Source: Phormidium tenue FACHB-1052 (GTDB lineage: Bacteria; Cyanobacteriota; Cyanobacteriia; Phormidesmidales; Phormidesmidaceae). From it: a stretch of DNA of 64,000 nt. The translations under genes and the position numbers were made by a program. Location of the stretch: positions 151,554-215,553 of the forward strand of contig NZ_JACJQN010000011.1 in the NCBI RefSeq assembly GCF_014696675.1. The letters are read 5' to 3'. Within the stretch, counting starts at the first letter, position 1, and every line of letters starts with the position of its first letter. Below, in pieces: positions 34,368 through 43,572 of this stretch. Below the pieces are notes generated by a model that saw only the letters and a program-made list of their open reading frames with translations, did not search any database and was not told where the DNA came from.

Positions 34368-35609
34368 CTACTCTACGACTAGGCGGGAGAGGCTGGTGCC
34401 GGGATAGTAGTTGCCCAAAATTTGGGTGTAGCTGTAGCCCTTAGAGGCCAGTTCCATCGCGCCAGTTTGGCTCATGCCGTTGCCACCGTGGGCGGCCTGC
34501 ACGATCGCATCCGACGCCGCGTAGAGCGATTCAACGATGCCGCCGTTATAGCTAATGAACTCGCCCGTAGTGTCAGCCACCGCCGCCTGGGTCGTATTGG
34601 TTTCTTTAGCAATGCCTTTATAGGCCTGGTAGCGCTGAGTATTGTCGAGGTCGTAGGCGCGCTGGGCGTGACGCACATGGTGCACCAGCGCATAGGAGCG
34701 AGCGGCTACCGCTTGGGCCTTGAGCGCTTCGTTTGGCCAATCTACATACATTTCGCTGCCGACAACGCTGCTGAGATAGTCGTGCATCAGCACAAAGTTG
34801 ACGGCCATCAGACCCGAGCCATCGGTGATCATCAGCACGCGGCCCTTGTACCAGCTGTCGCCCACAAAGACATAGCCACCTTCGCCCGGTTCTAGCCAGG
34901 CGGTGTTGCTGAGGGCGCAGTTGCCGACAGCCATGCCCGAACCCTGGGGTTTGAGCACCAGGCTGCTCTGGGCAGGCAGGTTGCAGTGGTTTTGACCGTT
35001 GATATCCATCAGGTAGCCGTCTACGGAGGTGGCCACCTCTAGGCTGGAGGCGTTTTTGGCCACGGCCACCCGCATTTCTAAGTTGGTGTCAATGGTTTTG
35101 CCGGGGTCAAAGGCAGCGCCAGCGTTGCTAGGAGCCGGTGGGGCCGAGGGCTGGGGTAGCGATCGCGCTGCCCCAGAGTTGGTGGCTTGGTTGGTAGACG
35201 CAGCCGGGGCCTTAACCGCTGGGCTAGCGGGGGCCGAGGCAGCAGGAATTGCTGTCGGAGCTTTGACGGCGGTACTGGTCGCCTCGCCATCGGCGGGCAG
35301 CGTGGCCTGCACCAGCAATCGCCGCGCCCGATAGAGATCGACAATGGACTGCCGCACCATGCCCGTGGTTTCCCACAGAACTGGGCTTAGGTTACCGGCC
35401 TTTGTATCCCGACCCCCAAAAGGAGTCGCCGACACCTGCACCAGCAGCAGGCTGGCAAAAACTAACCCACCAAAAACTTTAATGCGGCGGCTCTTACTAC
35501 CCAATGCCCAAGACCATGGCAGTGGTTTGGGATGCAGCGGTTTGACCCGGACAGACTTGAGTCGCACCGACCGCAGCTTTGGTCGCTGAGCATTCCAGAG
35601 ATCTCTCAT
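34368..35609 (-). CDS. SpoIID/LytB domain protein, cell-wall amidase-like
   Basis: 413 residues. A basic N-terminus and one hydrophobic helix (about 44-60) form a signal anchor. An Ala/Pro/Ser-rich linker (about 105-170) precedes the SpoIID domain, recognised by MHDYLSSVVGSEMYVDWPNEALKAQAVAARSYAL, written here in two parts: MHDYLSSVVGSEM and NEALKAQAVAARSYAL. It ends with HGGNGMSQTGAMELASKGYSYTQIL (core HGGNGMSQTGAMELA). SpoIID proteins are lytic glycosyl hydrolases of peptidoglycan or modulators of wall hydrolases. A 407-bp gene-free region lies upstream. Confidence 0.88.
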   Translation of the reverse strand: MRDLWNAQRPKLRSVRLKSVRVKPLHPKPLPWSWALGSKSRRIKVFGGLVFASLLLVQVSATPFGGRDTKAGNLSPVLWETTGMVRQSIVDLYRARRLLVQATLPADGEATSTAVKAPTAIPAASAPASPAVKAPAASTNQATNSGAARSLPQPSAPPAPSNAGAAFDPGKTIDTNLEMRVAVAKNASSLEVATSVDGYLMDINGQNHCNLPAQSSLVLKPQGSGMAVGNCALSNTAWLEPGEGGYVFVGDSWYKGRVLMITDGSGLMAVNFVLMHDYLSSVVGSEMYVDWPNEALKAQAVAARSYALVHHVRHAQRAYDLDNTQRYQAYKGIAKETNTTQAAVADTTGEFISYNGGIVESLYAASDAIVQAAHGGNGMSQTGAMELASKGYSYTQILGNYYPGTSLSRLVVE

Positions 35610-36016
35610 GGTGGTTTAACCCAACACCCACGCGTTACGTAATCGAACCATAGCCAGAGGCCTTTTCCCATTTAAGGATAAACGTTAAAAAATGCGACGG
35701 CTCAGACACATTCGTAACATATACCTAAAGACATAGATTTATAAAGTACGGGTGTTTATAGGTTACAAGAAGGCTTTTTTAATTTCTTACGAAGAGAATC
35801 CTTCAGTACCTATGGGTCTGACACTAGGCCTAAAAGTTTTTGGACTGAAGCGTTAATCAGATGCTGCGTGGGAGTTAGGAATACCGGCTTCCCCGTAGAT
35901 TTATATCGTTTAAGGGCGTTCTAAGGAGCATAGCTAGTCCGTCTCGAAAGGACGGTTTCTCATCCCTACAAGTTCCCAAGGTTGCGAAGAAGTGGACTTC
36001 TGTCGCCTCAAGTCGT
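35610..36016 (-). promoter_or_regulatory. Gene-free upstream region of the SpoIID gene
   Basis: AT-rich stretch with no convincing gene. TTACGTAAT-like and TATAAAG sequences at 35635-35760 could hold the SpoIID promoter. A small hairpin CCGTC-7-GACGG lies at 35939-35955, followed by TTTCTC on the plus strand. I see no known riboswitch. Confidence 0.3.
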
Positions 36017-37801
36017 CTAAAAGGGCGTGCATTTGTAGTGGCTGTAGGGATGGCCACCGCTGCCCGTTTGGCTAAGCTGCTGACAGCCGTTGGCGCTCAA
36101 ATCTGAGCCAATGTGGATAAACCAGAGGTCAAAGGGGCGAGGCATGGTGGAGAGAATCTCGGCCAGCTTTTCTTCGGGGGGAGCGGTTGGGTTGCTGGGC
36201 AAACTCCAAAGAAAAAATTGGGGCGGCACAGTCCACCCGCTGTTTGGGTCACTGGGGTGGAAATGGCGGTGGATCTCCCAACCGATGCTTAGCATCTCAT
36301 GACCAATCACCGTAGGCTTGCCTGCTTCGATCTGGGCAGGGAAGCCTATCAGCACCGGATGGGTGGATTCTGCCTGAATGGTGCGCACAAGTTCGGCTGG
36401 TGCAAAGTATTTGGCAAAGGCCAGATTACTCACCACAAATAGGGCGCTGACCAGGCCCGCCAGCCAAAACACCTGAACACTTCGTCGCCCGGAGATTTTT
36501 TGCTGGGTAAAGGGAATGCGGAGCGATCGCGGCTGCACTGTGGTCTCTGGCCAGTAGACGGCCAATAGCCCCCCCACCAGCACCATCACACCGGGATGGA
36601 ACACAAAGTTGTAGCGATGCCCTCGGGTGATATCCATGCTTAAGCCGTAGGTGACGGCAAAAAAGATGGCGATCGCCGCCAGCACGAACCCGCCCATCAA
36701 AAATAGGCCAAACCGGCCCTGGTCGGTCAGCTTGACCAGGCGGCCAGCTTGGATGAGTCGCGCTACCATCCCCAGCAACACGGGCAGCAGCACCAGCACC
36801 GACAGCACCACGGCGACAATACCCGCAACGCCTTGGGCATTAGTAATGGGCGTGATCACCATGAAGATTAGCCCGACGAGGGTCTGGGCGATCGGGTCAA
36901 GCCAAACCCTCGGTTGGCTGAGGTCAATGGCCAAATTGGAGGACTGGCTGCTGCCATAGAAGTTGAGCAGCACCGGCAACCACACCAGGCAAGCAGCTAG
37001 CGTTCCCAGCATGACCCCATACAGCCGTCGCCAGGGGCGCTGCCAGAGGAGCTTAGGTTGGGTTTGCCCCTGGTGAAGGGCGAGGACCACCAGCACAAAA
37101 GCCTGGGCTAGCAGCGCCAGCACCGTAAAGTAGTGGGTAGCAAAGGCTAGGGCGTTGATGCCCACCCACAGCAGTGCCAAGGGGAGGGAAATGGGTTGGG
37201 GCGTGGCTTCCCCAGGGCGGGGGGGGCGCAGGCTCCAGCCGGCCACGGCAAAACAGGCTAGCCCCAGCGCCACCAGCAGGGTGGCCATGCTGTAGTGCCG
37301 AGCCTCTTGGGATATGGCCACGCCAAAGGGCGACACGGCCATAAAGGCAGCACCAATTTGCCCCGCCCACACTGAGCGAAATCCTAACCACCCAGCCAAA
37401 TACACCGCTGGCGCGCTCAAGGCACCAAACAGAGCGGGCAGGGCGCGCGCCGCCCAGGGCGAGGCCACCCCTTGCACGTCGGGAAACAGGTTCATCCACA
37501 GGTGGGCGATCGCAAAGTAGGCCGGCGGATGGTTATCTTCCTGCATGAGGTAGTGGATGGCTGTGCCCACGGTCGCCTCTGGTCGGGGCTGAAGGGGCGT
37601 AAGTAGCTGGTCTAGGGGAACGACCTGATCGAGGGGAGCCGAGTAGCTGCTGTTGCCCAAGGCAAAGATCATCGTAGCGGCCTCGTCCATCCAGAGGGGC
37701 TTGCTCACCAATCCTAGGAAACGAATTGCCAGGGCGAACCCAAACCACAGCAGCATCCAGCGGGCTGTGGGTGGCAGCTGCCATGTTTTAAATAACCGCA
37801 T
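36017..37801 (-). CDS. GT39/ArnT-like membrane glycosyltransferase
   Basis: 594 residues from the ATG at 37801 (MRLFKTWQLPPTARW); an in-frame extension to 37915 lacks support. Multi-pass membrane protein with about 11 helices and a C-terminal soluble domain. The first periplasmic loop carries SKPLWMDEAATMIFAL, with the acidic residues expected of polyprenyl-phosphate-dependent glycosyltransferases (PMT/ArnT superfamily), and EDNHPPAYFAIAHLWM follows. It probably transfers a sugar or other group from a lipid carrier to a surface acceptor. Substrate unknown. Confidence 0.8.
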   Translation of the reverse strand: MRLFKTWQLPPTARWMLLWFGFALAIRFLGLVSKPLWMDEAATMIFALGNSSYSAPLDQVVPLDQLLTPLQPRPEATVGTAIHYLMQEDNHPPAYFAIAHLWMNLFPDVQGVASPWAARALPALFGALSAPAVYLAGWLGFRSVWAGQIGAAFMAVSPFGVAISQEARHYSMATLLVALGLACFAVAGWSLRPPRPGEATPQPISLPLALLWVGINALAFATHYFTVLALLAQAFVLVVLALHQGQTQPKLLWQRPWRRLYGVMLGTLAACLVWLPVLLNFYGSSQSSNLAIDLSQPRVWLDPIAQTLVGLIFMVITPITNAQGVAGIVAVVLSVLVLLPVLLGMVARLIQAGRLVKLTDQGRFGLFLMGGFVLAAIAIFFAVTYGLSMDITRGHRYNFVFHPGVMVLVGGLLAVYWPETTVQPRSLRIPFTQQKISGRRSVQVFWLAGLVSALFVVSNLAFAKYFAPAELVRTIQAESTHPVLIGFPAQIEAGKPTVIGHEMLSIGWEIHRHFHPSDPNSGWTVPPQFFLWSLPSNPTAPPEEKLAEILSTMPRPFDLWFIHIGSDLSANGCQQLSQTGSGGHPYSHYKCTPF

Positions 37802-37920
37802 AACACCGCACGAAAACTCCCAAAGCTGATGATACTCTCCAGCCACGGCGCGATGGCAGTTTGTGTGGGATGGGCCTTGGCGATCGCATCCCTTAGAAAA
37901 AGCTAAAGAGGTCAAAAAAT

Positions 37921-37948
37921 AGGGGCTTCAGCCAAAGCTGAAGCCCCT
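37921..37948. terminator. Strong intrinsic terminator
   Basis: AGGGGCTTCAGC, 4-base loop, GCTGAAGCCCCT: 12 perfect pairs. T-run on the minus-strand side (terminates the 37973 gene) and a short A/T run on the other side. Confidence 0.9.
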
Positions 37949-37972
37949 AAAAACTCTGGATTGGGCGATCGC

Positions 37973-38647
37973 TCAAACGGCGACATCGGACACTGAATTG
38001 AGGCCCACAATGTCCTCGTAGGCAGCTGCGATGATGCAAACCGATAGCGGAATGGTGACAAGCAAGCCAACGCCGAGCAGAATGGCACCGACAACATTCA
38101 GCAAGAAAATCAGCAGCAGCAGCCCAAAGAACGAAAACCATTTTTTGGTAATCAGCTTGCGGCTGGTTTCCATGGCTTGCCAGAACTCAGCGCCTTTGTC
38201 GATCACTAGCGGTTGGGCAAATAGGTAGGCCACGGCCAGATAAATGCCTGGCAGCAACAGCAGCACAAAGCCGATCGCGGTCAAAATAGTCGAAACTAGC
38301 GAAACCAGAAAGATCGGCAGAAACTTGTTAAACCCTTGAAAAAAGTCGTTGAACACTGCATCGCGATTACGTGCGATCTGAAAGGCCACAAAGTAATAGC
38401 CTGCGGTGAGAGCTGGGGCAACTATGTTAAAGGCGAGGCTGAGAATGCCGCCGCTGGCACCATCCGAGCCTCTGGTACCAATAGGAGCGGGCAGAATCGA
38501 GATCACAATTTGGATCAGCACCAGCAGCAGCGTAAACGCAACAAACAGCGGTGCTTTGGCCTTAAAGATCTCCCACCCTCGGCTAAAGTAATCACCGATT
38601 TTGACCTCGTAGTCTCGACCGATCAAATCAGAACTAAAACTACTCAT
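37973..38647 (-). CDS. Multi-pass membrane protein, DUF975/GPDase-membrane-domain type
   Basis: 224 residues with about five to six hydrophobic helices. The N-terminus IGDYFSRGWEIFKAKAPLF and the core LLLLPGIYLAVAYLFAQPLV then WQAMETSRKLITKKWF match the pattern of small membrane proteins related to the glycerophosphodiesterase membrane domain and DUF975. These usually have no enzymatic residues and may help membrane organisation. Monocistronic with a strong terminator. Confidence 0.75.
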   Translation of the reverse strand: MSSFSSDLIGRDYEVKIGDYFSRGWEIFKAKAPLFVAFTLLLVLIQIVISILPAPIGTRGSDGASGGILSLAFNIVAPALTAGYYFVAFQIARNRDAVFNDFFQGFNKFLPIFLVSLVSTILTAIGFVLLLLPGIYLAVAYLFAQPLVIDKGAEFWQAMETSRKLITKKWFSFFGLLLLIFLLNVVGAILLGVGLLVTIPLSVCIIAAAYEDIVGLNSVSDVAV

Positions 38648-38817
38648 CGTTCTCCACCATCCCCAAAGATTATTGAGTAGGATATCGGTTTCACATTAAC
38701 TGGGGGTGAAAACGCGGCAAAAATTAACCTGAATGCACCTATCTTAGGGTTGATTTGTGACTGGTTCTAACGCTGACGAGCGACGTTTTTTTGGGGTTAT
38801 TGCTGGGGCGATCGTCC

Positions 38818-39234
38818 TCAATCGACCACCGGGCTGCCGTGGTGGTGAATCATGTACCACTGTCCGGCCAGGCGCTCAAACCCATTGGTAGCCATTGACC
38901 TGGCTTCTAAGCGGCGACTGCCAAAGCGATCGCCCCCGGCTTCGCTGCCGCTGATTTGCAGCACATTCTCAATCAGCACCACGTAGGCCAGGTCACCGCT
39001 GATCTCTACGGTGAGGATGTCGGTGTCGATTTCGAGGTAGCTGGTGTTTTCAAAAATGCGTGCCCAGGCCTCGCGGATCTCGACCCAGCCTTTGAGGGCA
39101 TCGCGCCCAGGATGAATGCAGAGGCAGCCCATGCCCTTTGACCAGACCGCCTCCATGGCTTCGATGTCCTTCTTCTCGAAGGAGCGGTAGAAAGCCTGGT
39201 TTGCGGCCAAGACCAGTTCGCGATCGCCAGCCAT
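38818..39234 (-). CDS. SnoaL-like/NTF2-fold protein (DUF4440 type)
   Basis: 138 residues from the ATG at 39234 with GAGGA just upstream. NQAFYRSFEKKDIEAMEAVW, CIHPGRDALKGWVEIREAW and the C-terminal GQWYMIHHHGSPV are typical of the nuclear-transport-factor-2 cone fold used by ketosteroid-isomerase-like proteins. Homologues are common in cyanobacteria and plants, mostly without known ligand. Divergent from the ABC ATPase with about 90 bases between. Confidence 0.8.
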   Translation of the reverse strand: MAGDRELVLAANQAFYRSFEKKDIEAMEAVWSKGMGCLCIHPGRDALKGWVEIREAWARIFENTSYLEIDTDILTVEISGDLAYVVLIENVLQISGSEAGGDRFGSRRLEARSMATNGFERLAGQWYMIHHHGSPVVD

Positions 39235-39324
39235 AGGGTCCTCACTGATAAGATACAGGGGCTTTCCCTGCCTCCCGTCTTGAGCATAACCAACGGTAGG
39301 GGGAGGCAACCACCTCCGGCAGCA

Positions 39325-40263
39325 ATGTTGCACACCCCAATGTTGAAACTCGTCAATCTCTGTAAGCGCTACGGTTCTAAGCCTGTTCTTCAAAATCTCA
39401 GCCTGAACCTACAGCCGGGAGAAATCTACGGTCTGCTCGGCCCCAACGGGGCCGGGAAAACCACCACCATCAACATTATTTGCGGCTTGCTCAAGGCCGA
39501 CAGCGGCACCGTCACCATTGGCGATCGCCCCGCCGGGGAGGCCACCAAAGCCTGGGTGGGGGTGATGCCCCAGAGCAACCTGCTTTACGGCAGCCTGACG
39601 TGCAGTGACAACCTGTTTTTCTTTGGCCGTCTCTACGGCCTCTCCCGCCAGGACTGTCAGCGGCGGGTAGATGTCTGCCTAGAGTCGGTGAAACTGTTAG
39701 ACAAAAAACACGTGCCCGTTGAGCGCCTCAGCGGCGGCATGCAGCGGCGGTTGAGCATGGCGGCGGCGATCTTGCACCGCCCCAAGCTGGTAATTCTCGA
39801 CGAGCCCACCACTGGCCTTGATATTGAGGCCCGCCAAGAGCTATGGCAGCTAATTCGCCAGTTCAAATCGATGGGGGTGACGGTGCTGCTCACCTCCCAC
39901 CTGCTAGATGAGGTCGAGCGCCTGTGCCAGCGGATCGGCATTTTGCGCCAGGGCGAGTTGCTGGCGGAGGGTACGTTGGAGGAGCTGCGATCGCGCATTC
40001 CCGCCCGAGAAATTGTCACGGTGGAGACGAAGGATCGACAGGGGGCGATCGCCCGGGCCCAACAGCTAGGCTACCCCCACCGCACCTACGGCGGCGACCT
40101 GGCCTTTTGGGTGCCCGACCAGCTAGAGCTAAAGGATCTAATCGATCGCTTCGGCGGCATTCCCCTCGACTCGATCGCTCGTAGCCCGGTGAAGCTGGAG
40201 CATGTTTATTTAGAGGTAACTCGGCAGATCGAGGGAGTAGGGAGTAGAGGGTTAAGGGGGTAG
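39325..40263 (+). CDS. ABC transporter ATP-binding protein, ABC-2 export type
   Basis: 312 residues from ATG 39325 (39340 also possible). Motifs in order: Walker A LLGPNGAGKTTT, Q-loop GVMPQSNLLY, signature RLSGGMQRRLSMAAAI, Walker B LVILDEPTTGLD, and switch His in LLTSHLLDEVERL. The C-terminal ~90 residues resemble the regulatory tail of drug/polysaccharide exporters (CcmA/DrrA type). No permease is adjacent: the downstream gene is convergent, so the partner must be elsewhere. Confidence 0.88.
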   Translation: MLHTPMLKLVNLCKRYGSKPVLQNLSLNLQPGEIYGLLGPNGAGKTTTINIICGLLKADSGTVTIGDRPAGEATKAWVGVMPQSNLLYGSLTCSDNLFFFGRLYGLSRQDCQRRVDVCLESVKLLDKKHVPVERLSGGMQRRLSMAAAILHRPKLVILDEPTTGLDIEARQELWQLIRQFKSMGVTVLLTSHLLDEVERLCQRIGILRQGELLAEGTLEELRSRIPAREIVTVETKDRQGAIARAQQLGYPHRTYGGDLAFWVPDQLELKDLIDRFGGIPLDSIARSPVKLEHVYLEVTRQIEGVGSRGLRG

Positions 40264-40290
40264 GTTGTCTTAAACCTTTATTCCTCGGAT

Positions 40291-41505
40291 CTATACTTCA
40301 CTTGTCACTTTCTGCCCCACTCGTCCACTAGCGCCCACGCACAACCCCGCTACCAAAAATGCCAGGGCCGCCACCAGGGTGACCACCGTCGGAGTCAGCC
40401 CGCTATTGCTAAACAGCCCGCCCCCGACGCTAGCCGCCAGGGCACCGCCGCTAAAGTAGGTGCCTGTCCCTAACCCGGCGCGGGCGGGGGGCACCATCCC
40501 CAGGGCAAAGGGCAGGGTGCCATTCGAGACCAGGCTGAGGGCGGCTCCAAACAGCGCCGCTAGCATCATGCCTACGGCTGTACTTGAGATCACGCTCACT
40601 AAAATGGCTAGACAGGCCATGGCGCTCAGCCCCAGCACCATGGCGCGGCGATTGCCCAGGTGCCGAGCTAGCTGCCCCGCCGGAATTGCCGTCAGGGCCA
40701 GGGCGATGAATAATGCCCCCAGCACCAGGGGGGTATTGGCCTCGGGCACCCGCTGGGCCAGGGTTGCAGGAATCGCAGTCATCACCAGGCGAAAGCCCAG
40801 GCCCACCCCGACCCCGGTGCCAAAGATCAGGCCCAGCTTGGCCCATGGCAAAGGTATAGAGGTTGGTTTGGGGGCGATCGCCCCACCCTCCACCCATTCA
40901 TCCCCACGCTTAGGATTCGCCCAGCGCAGCGCCAGGGTGGCCACCAGCAGCACCACCGACCCTAGCGTAAAGGCCACAAACGGCCCTAGGCCCAAAATAA
41001 ACTGGCCCGCCAGCGGCCCCATGGCCCCCGACACCCCACCCACCAGCGTCAAAATGCTGGCCGCCTGGGGTAACTGGGTGCCCATGGCATAGCGCCCCAG
41101 CAGCGACAGCGCCGGGCTGCGAAACACCGACATCGCCAGTGCCCAGGCCACCAGTAGTAGAGGTAGGCTCCAGCGCAGCACCCCCTGCCCCCACAGCAGC
41201 GCCGTTGGAATCACGACAAATATGCCCGCCGCCAGTACCACCCCAAGGCTAACAATGGGCAGGCGGGTGCCAATTTTATGCTGCATCTGGTCAGAGAAGG
41301 TGCCCATCAAGGGTTCTACGACCATGGCTAACAGGTTCTCGACCACTAACAAACCTACGGCCAGCCCCTGGGAAAACCCCAGCCGGGTGAGCAATTGCAC
41401 CAAATAGAGGTTGTAAATCACCCACAGCAGGGTAATCGCCCCCTGCATAAACGCTAGGCTCCACACCGGGCCCCAGAGAATCGACTTTGCCGCAGGTTTT
41501 TCCAT
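40291..41505 (-). CDS. Major facilitator superfamily transporter
   Basis: 404 residues, 12 predicted membrane helices. The loop between helices 2 and 3 reads EPLMGTFSDQMQHKIGTRLP, a variant of the MFS motif A with a sugar/cation-symporter flavour. The central loop (WANPKRGDEWVEGGAIAPKP) separates the two six-helix halves. Substrate unknown. It starts 6 bases after the stop of the LpxB-like gene on the same strand, so the two are probably co-transcribed. Confidence 0.82.
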   Translation of the reverse strand: MEKPAAKSILWGPVWSLAFMQGAITLLWVIYNLYLVQLLTRLGFSQGLAVGLLVVENLLAMVVEPLMGTFSDQMQHKIGTRLPIVSLGVVLAAGIFVVIPTALLWGQGVLRWSLPLLLVAWALAMSVFRSPALSLLGRYAMGTQLPQAASILTLVGGVSGAMGPLAGQFILGLGPFVAFTLGSVVLLVATLALRWANPKRGDEWVEGGAIAPKPTSIPLPWAKLGLIFGTGVGVGLGFRLVMTAIPATLAQRVPEANTPLVLGALFIALALTAIPAGQLARHLGNRRAMVLGLSAMACLAILVSVISSTAVGMMLAALFGAALSLVSNGTLPFALGMVPPARAGLGTGTYFSGGALAASVGGGLFSNSGLTPTVVTLVAALAFLVAGLCVGASGRVGQKVTSEV

Positions 41506-41511
41506 AGAGCG

Positions 41512-42843
41512 CTAATCGTTCGCGTCGCGTGAGTAAGACGACCTTAGCTCTTCGAGCACCATGTCCGCCAGCTTGGCCGAAGCTCCCGCTGCGCCCCGCA
41601 CCGATCGCAGCTCCCCACGCATAGCCCTCAGCGCGTCTGGATTCTCCAAATATCCCACTACCTCTGCGGCTACAGTTTGGGGGATGATCGGGCCAATGCG
41701 CTCGGGCACCACCTCGCGTTTTGCCCAGATGTTGGGCCAGGCAAATAGCCGCCCCTCCTTATATACCTGTCGCAAAACCAGCCGGTTAATGAGTTTGGCA
41801 AAGCCATCCCCTATCAGAGGCAGGTTAGCCATCAGGCCCGGAATGCCGTCCCAGGCTTTCATCGCCTCTAGCTTTTGGGTGGCCAGCAGCACCATCATTG
41901 GAATACCCAGGGATCCTAATTCTGCGGTGTTGGCCCCCACGGTGGTCAGGCAAAACTGCATCTGGCCCATCACATCGTAGGCGGGAGTGCCCTGCCACAG
42001 CAGCACCTCTAGCCCGCTGGGGGTCTGCAAGCGGGGTAGGGCTGCATCTGGTTCTATCAGTTTGGCCGTCGTGGCCCCTTCAACCAGGCGCAGGTCTGGG
42101 TTGCGGGCCGCGTCGGCAAACTGGGCCAGCGCCTCTAGCGACAACATCGGCGCTACCGGAATGACAAACTGGGTCTGGGGGCGCAGGCGATGAATGGCCT
42201 CGGCGGTGGCCAGCGCGAAGGGCAACCCCACGCTGAGCTTGTTCTTTTTTGAGCCGGGCATGAGGCCAATCAGGTCGTAGTCGGGTTTGAGGTGAAGGCG
42301 ATCGCGCACCGACTGCCCGTCCCCATCGCCCTGCACATCGGCCATTAGGTCGCCAATCACGTCGCACTTGCTGCGAAACTCATCGGGGGCCGCCTCCACA
42401 ATGTTGGCTGTCATGCAGCCAAAGCGATCGATCCAGCGGTGCCAGCGGGCATCCCACTCGGCATAGATGACGGTGCGATAGCCCAAACGCTTGCCAAACA
42501 CGACCGGATAGATCTGGTCGCCGCCCAAAAACAGCACTACACCGTGGGGGTGCCAGTCCCAGTTTTCCGCTGTTTTGCCGGACAGCAAAAAGGAGAAGAA
42601 ATGCTCTGGCCCCTGAACGCGATCGACCCCCGGCAGGCTACGGGCCATCTCGGCCTCGCGCCCCGAAGCGTTGGCACAGGGCGACAGCACCACAGAAATC
42701 CGGACTTGATCGGAGTCGGGCAGACGCGATCGCAGCGCCTGCACCACCGGGCGCACCCAGGTTGAAATTTCCCCCGGCCCGTTGGAGAGAATCAAAATAT
42801 CGCCGGGGGCGGTAGTTGGGGTGGTCATGGGGGCAACGCTCAT
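41512..42843 (-). CDS. Lipid-A-disaccharide synthase-related glycosyltransferase
   Basis: 443 residues with the GT-B, GT19-like layout. The N-terminus ILILSNGPGEISTWVRPVV is the LpxB-type Gly-rich loop, VVLFLGGDQIYPV follows, GLMPGSKKNKLSVGLPF marks the nucleotide-sugar domain, and CLTTVGANTAELGSLGIPMM the acceptor side. It is a cyanobacterial paralogue distinct from true LpxB, likely joining sugars on a lipid or polyprenyl carrier. First gene of a two-gene unit with the MFS transporter. Confidence 0.85.
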   Translation of the reverse strand: MSVAPMTTPTTAPGDILILSNGPGEISTWVRPVVQALRSRLPDSDQVRISVVLSPCANASGREAEMARSLPGVDRVQGPEHFFSFLLSGKTAENWDWHPHGVVLFLGGDQIYPVVFGKRLGYRTVIYAEWDARWHRWIDRFGCMTANIVEAAPDEFRSKCDVIGDLMADVQGDGDGQSVRDRLHLKPDYDLIGLMPGSKKNKLSVGLPFALATAEAIHRLRPQTQFVIPVAPMLSLEALAQFADAARNPDLRLVEGATTAKLIEPDAALPRLQTPSGLEVLLWQGTPAYDVMGQMQFCLTTVGANTAELGSLGIPMMVLLATQKLEAMKAWDGIPGLMANLPLIGDGFAKLINRLVLRQVYKEGRLFAWPNIWAKREVVPERIGPIIPQTVAAEVVGYLENPDALRAMRGELRSVRGAAGASAKLADMVLEELRSSYSRDAND

Positions 42844-43260
42844 CGCTGAGAAATACCTTGTTCCGGTACTATCAAATCACCATGATACGGACTCATGTTT
42901 ACGCCGGGCTGAGGTGCCAGCGATCTGGTGCTCCGATCGCGGTGGGATGACAGTCCTTGGTTGTAGGGCGATCGCTACAAACAGGCCAGGCAGTTTGTTT
43001 TCTGCAACACAACGATACGTAACTTAGGCTACACGCCTGCTTTCTCAGATTTAGGTTCCCCACTTTTGCCATTCTCATGGAAGCTATTAAAGCCCTGAAA
43101 CTCCTTTAGGCTAAGAATTCTCTATGGGCTATAAAAAGTGGCTCTAGGGAACTCAGCGTTCCCAAATGCTGTGTTTATGAGAATGCTGATAAGCACTGTT
43201 ACAATCCGGCGACTTCCTTCAGGATCGTTGTCGGTGTCTGATCCCGGTGCTAACGTCTGA

Positions 43261-43349
43261 GTCATGGTTCGGATAGCCTTACAGCAAAAAGAGTTAAAAC
43301 CATGACCCAACCCTACAGAGCATCTCTTTTGGCGCGTTAGGCCAGCGCC
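43261..43349 (+). promoter_or_regulatory. Candidate leader: 9-bp stem over the start of a 12-codon reading frame
   Basis: GTCATGGTT (43261-43269) is complementary to AACCATGAC (43298-43306), which contains an ATG opening the 12-codon frame MTQPYRASLLAR (43302-43340). GGCGC/GCGCC (43331-43335, 43345-43349) forms a hairpin over its stop. The Shine-Dalgarno is weak. It is about 230 bases upstream of the SDR gene and could be a leader peptide, but coding is unproven. Confidence 0.3.
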
Positions 43350-43359
43350 CTGTCCCTCG

Positions 43360-43530
43360 GTTCAGATTCAGCGCGTAGCTACGCCCCTTGCCCCCATCAT
43401 CTGAACTCAGCACACACCACGGGTAGTTCTGACTCATTCAACTTTTTTGACCTGACTTCAAGTACGGCTGTAGTGCTACAGAATTCAGCGCTTCGCTAAA
43501 CGGCTGATTCTGCGCAGCACCTTAACTCTA
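43360..43530 (+). repeat. Nested hairpins upstream of the SDR gene
   Basis: GTTCAGAT (43360-43367) pairs with ATCTGAAC (43399-43406) around a 12-bp palindrome GCGTAGCTACGC (43373-43384). Further on are CTGTAG-TG-CTACAG and a CAGC...GCTG stem. Together with 43261-43349 this makes most of the 730-bp gap 42844-43572 strongly structured. Either dispersed repeats or a regulatory RNA. Confidence 0.5.
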
Positions 43531-43572
43531 ATTACGCTGGCTGAAATGCTTCAGACTCAGCAGGAGGTTTCT

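Noticed and set aside
35875..36057. 60-codon minus-strand frame upstream of the SpoIID gene
   Set aside because: No Shine-Dalgarno, no recognisable pattern, and it overlaps the end of the GT39-like gene.
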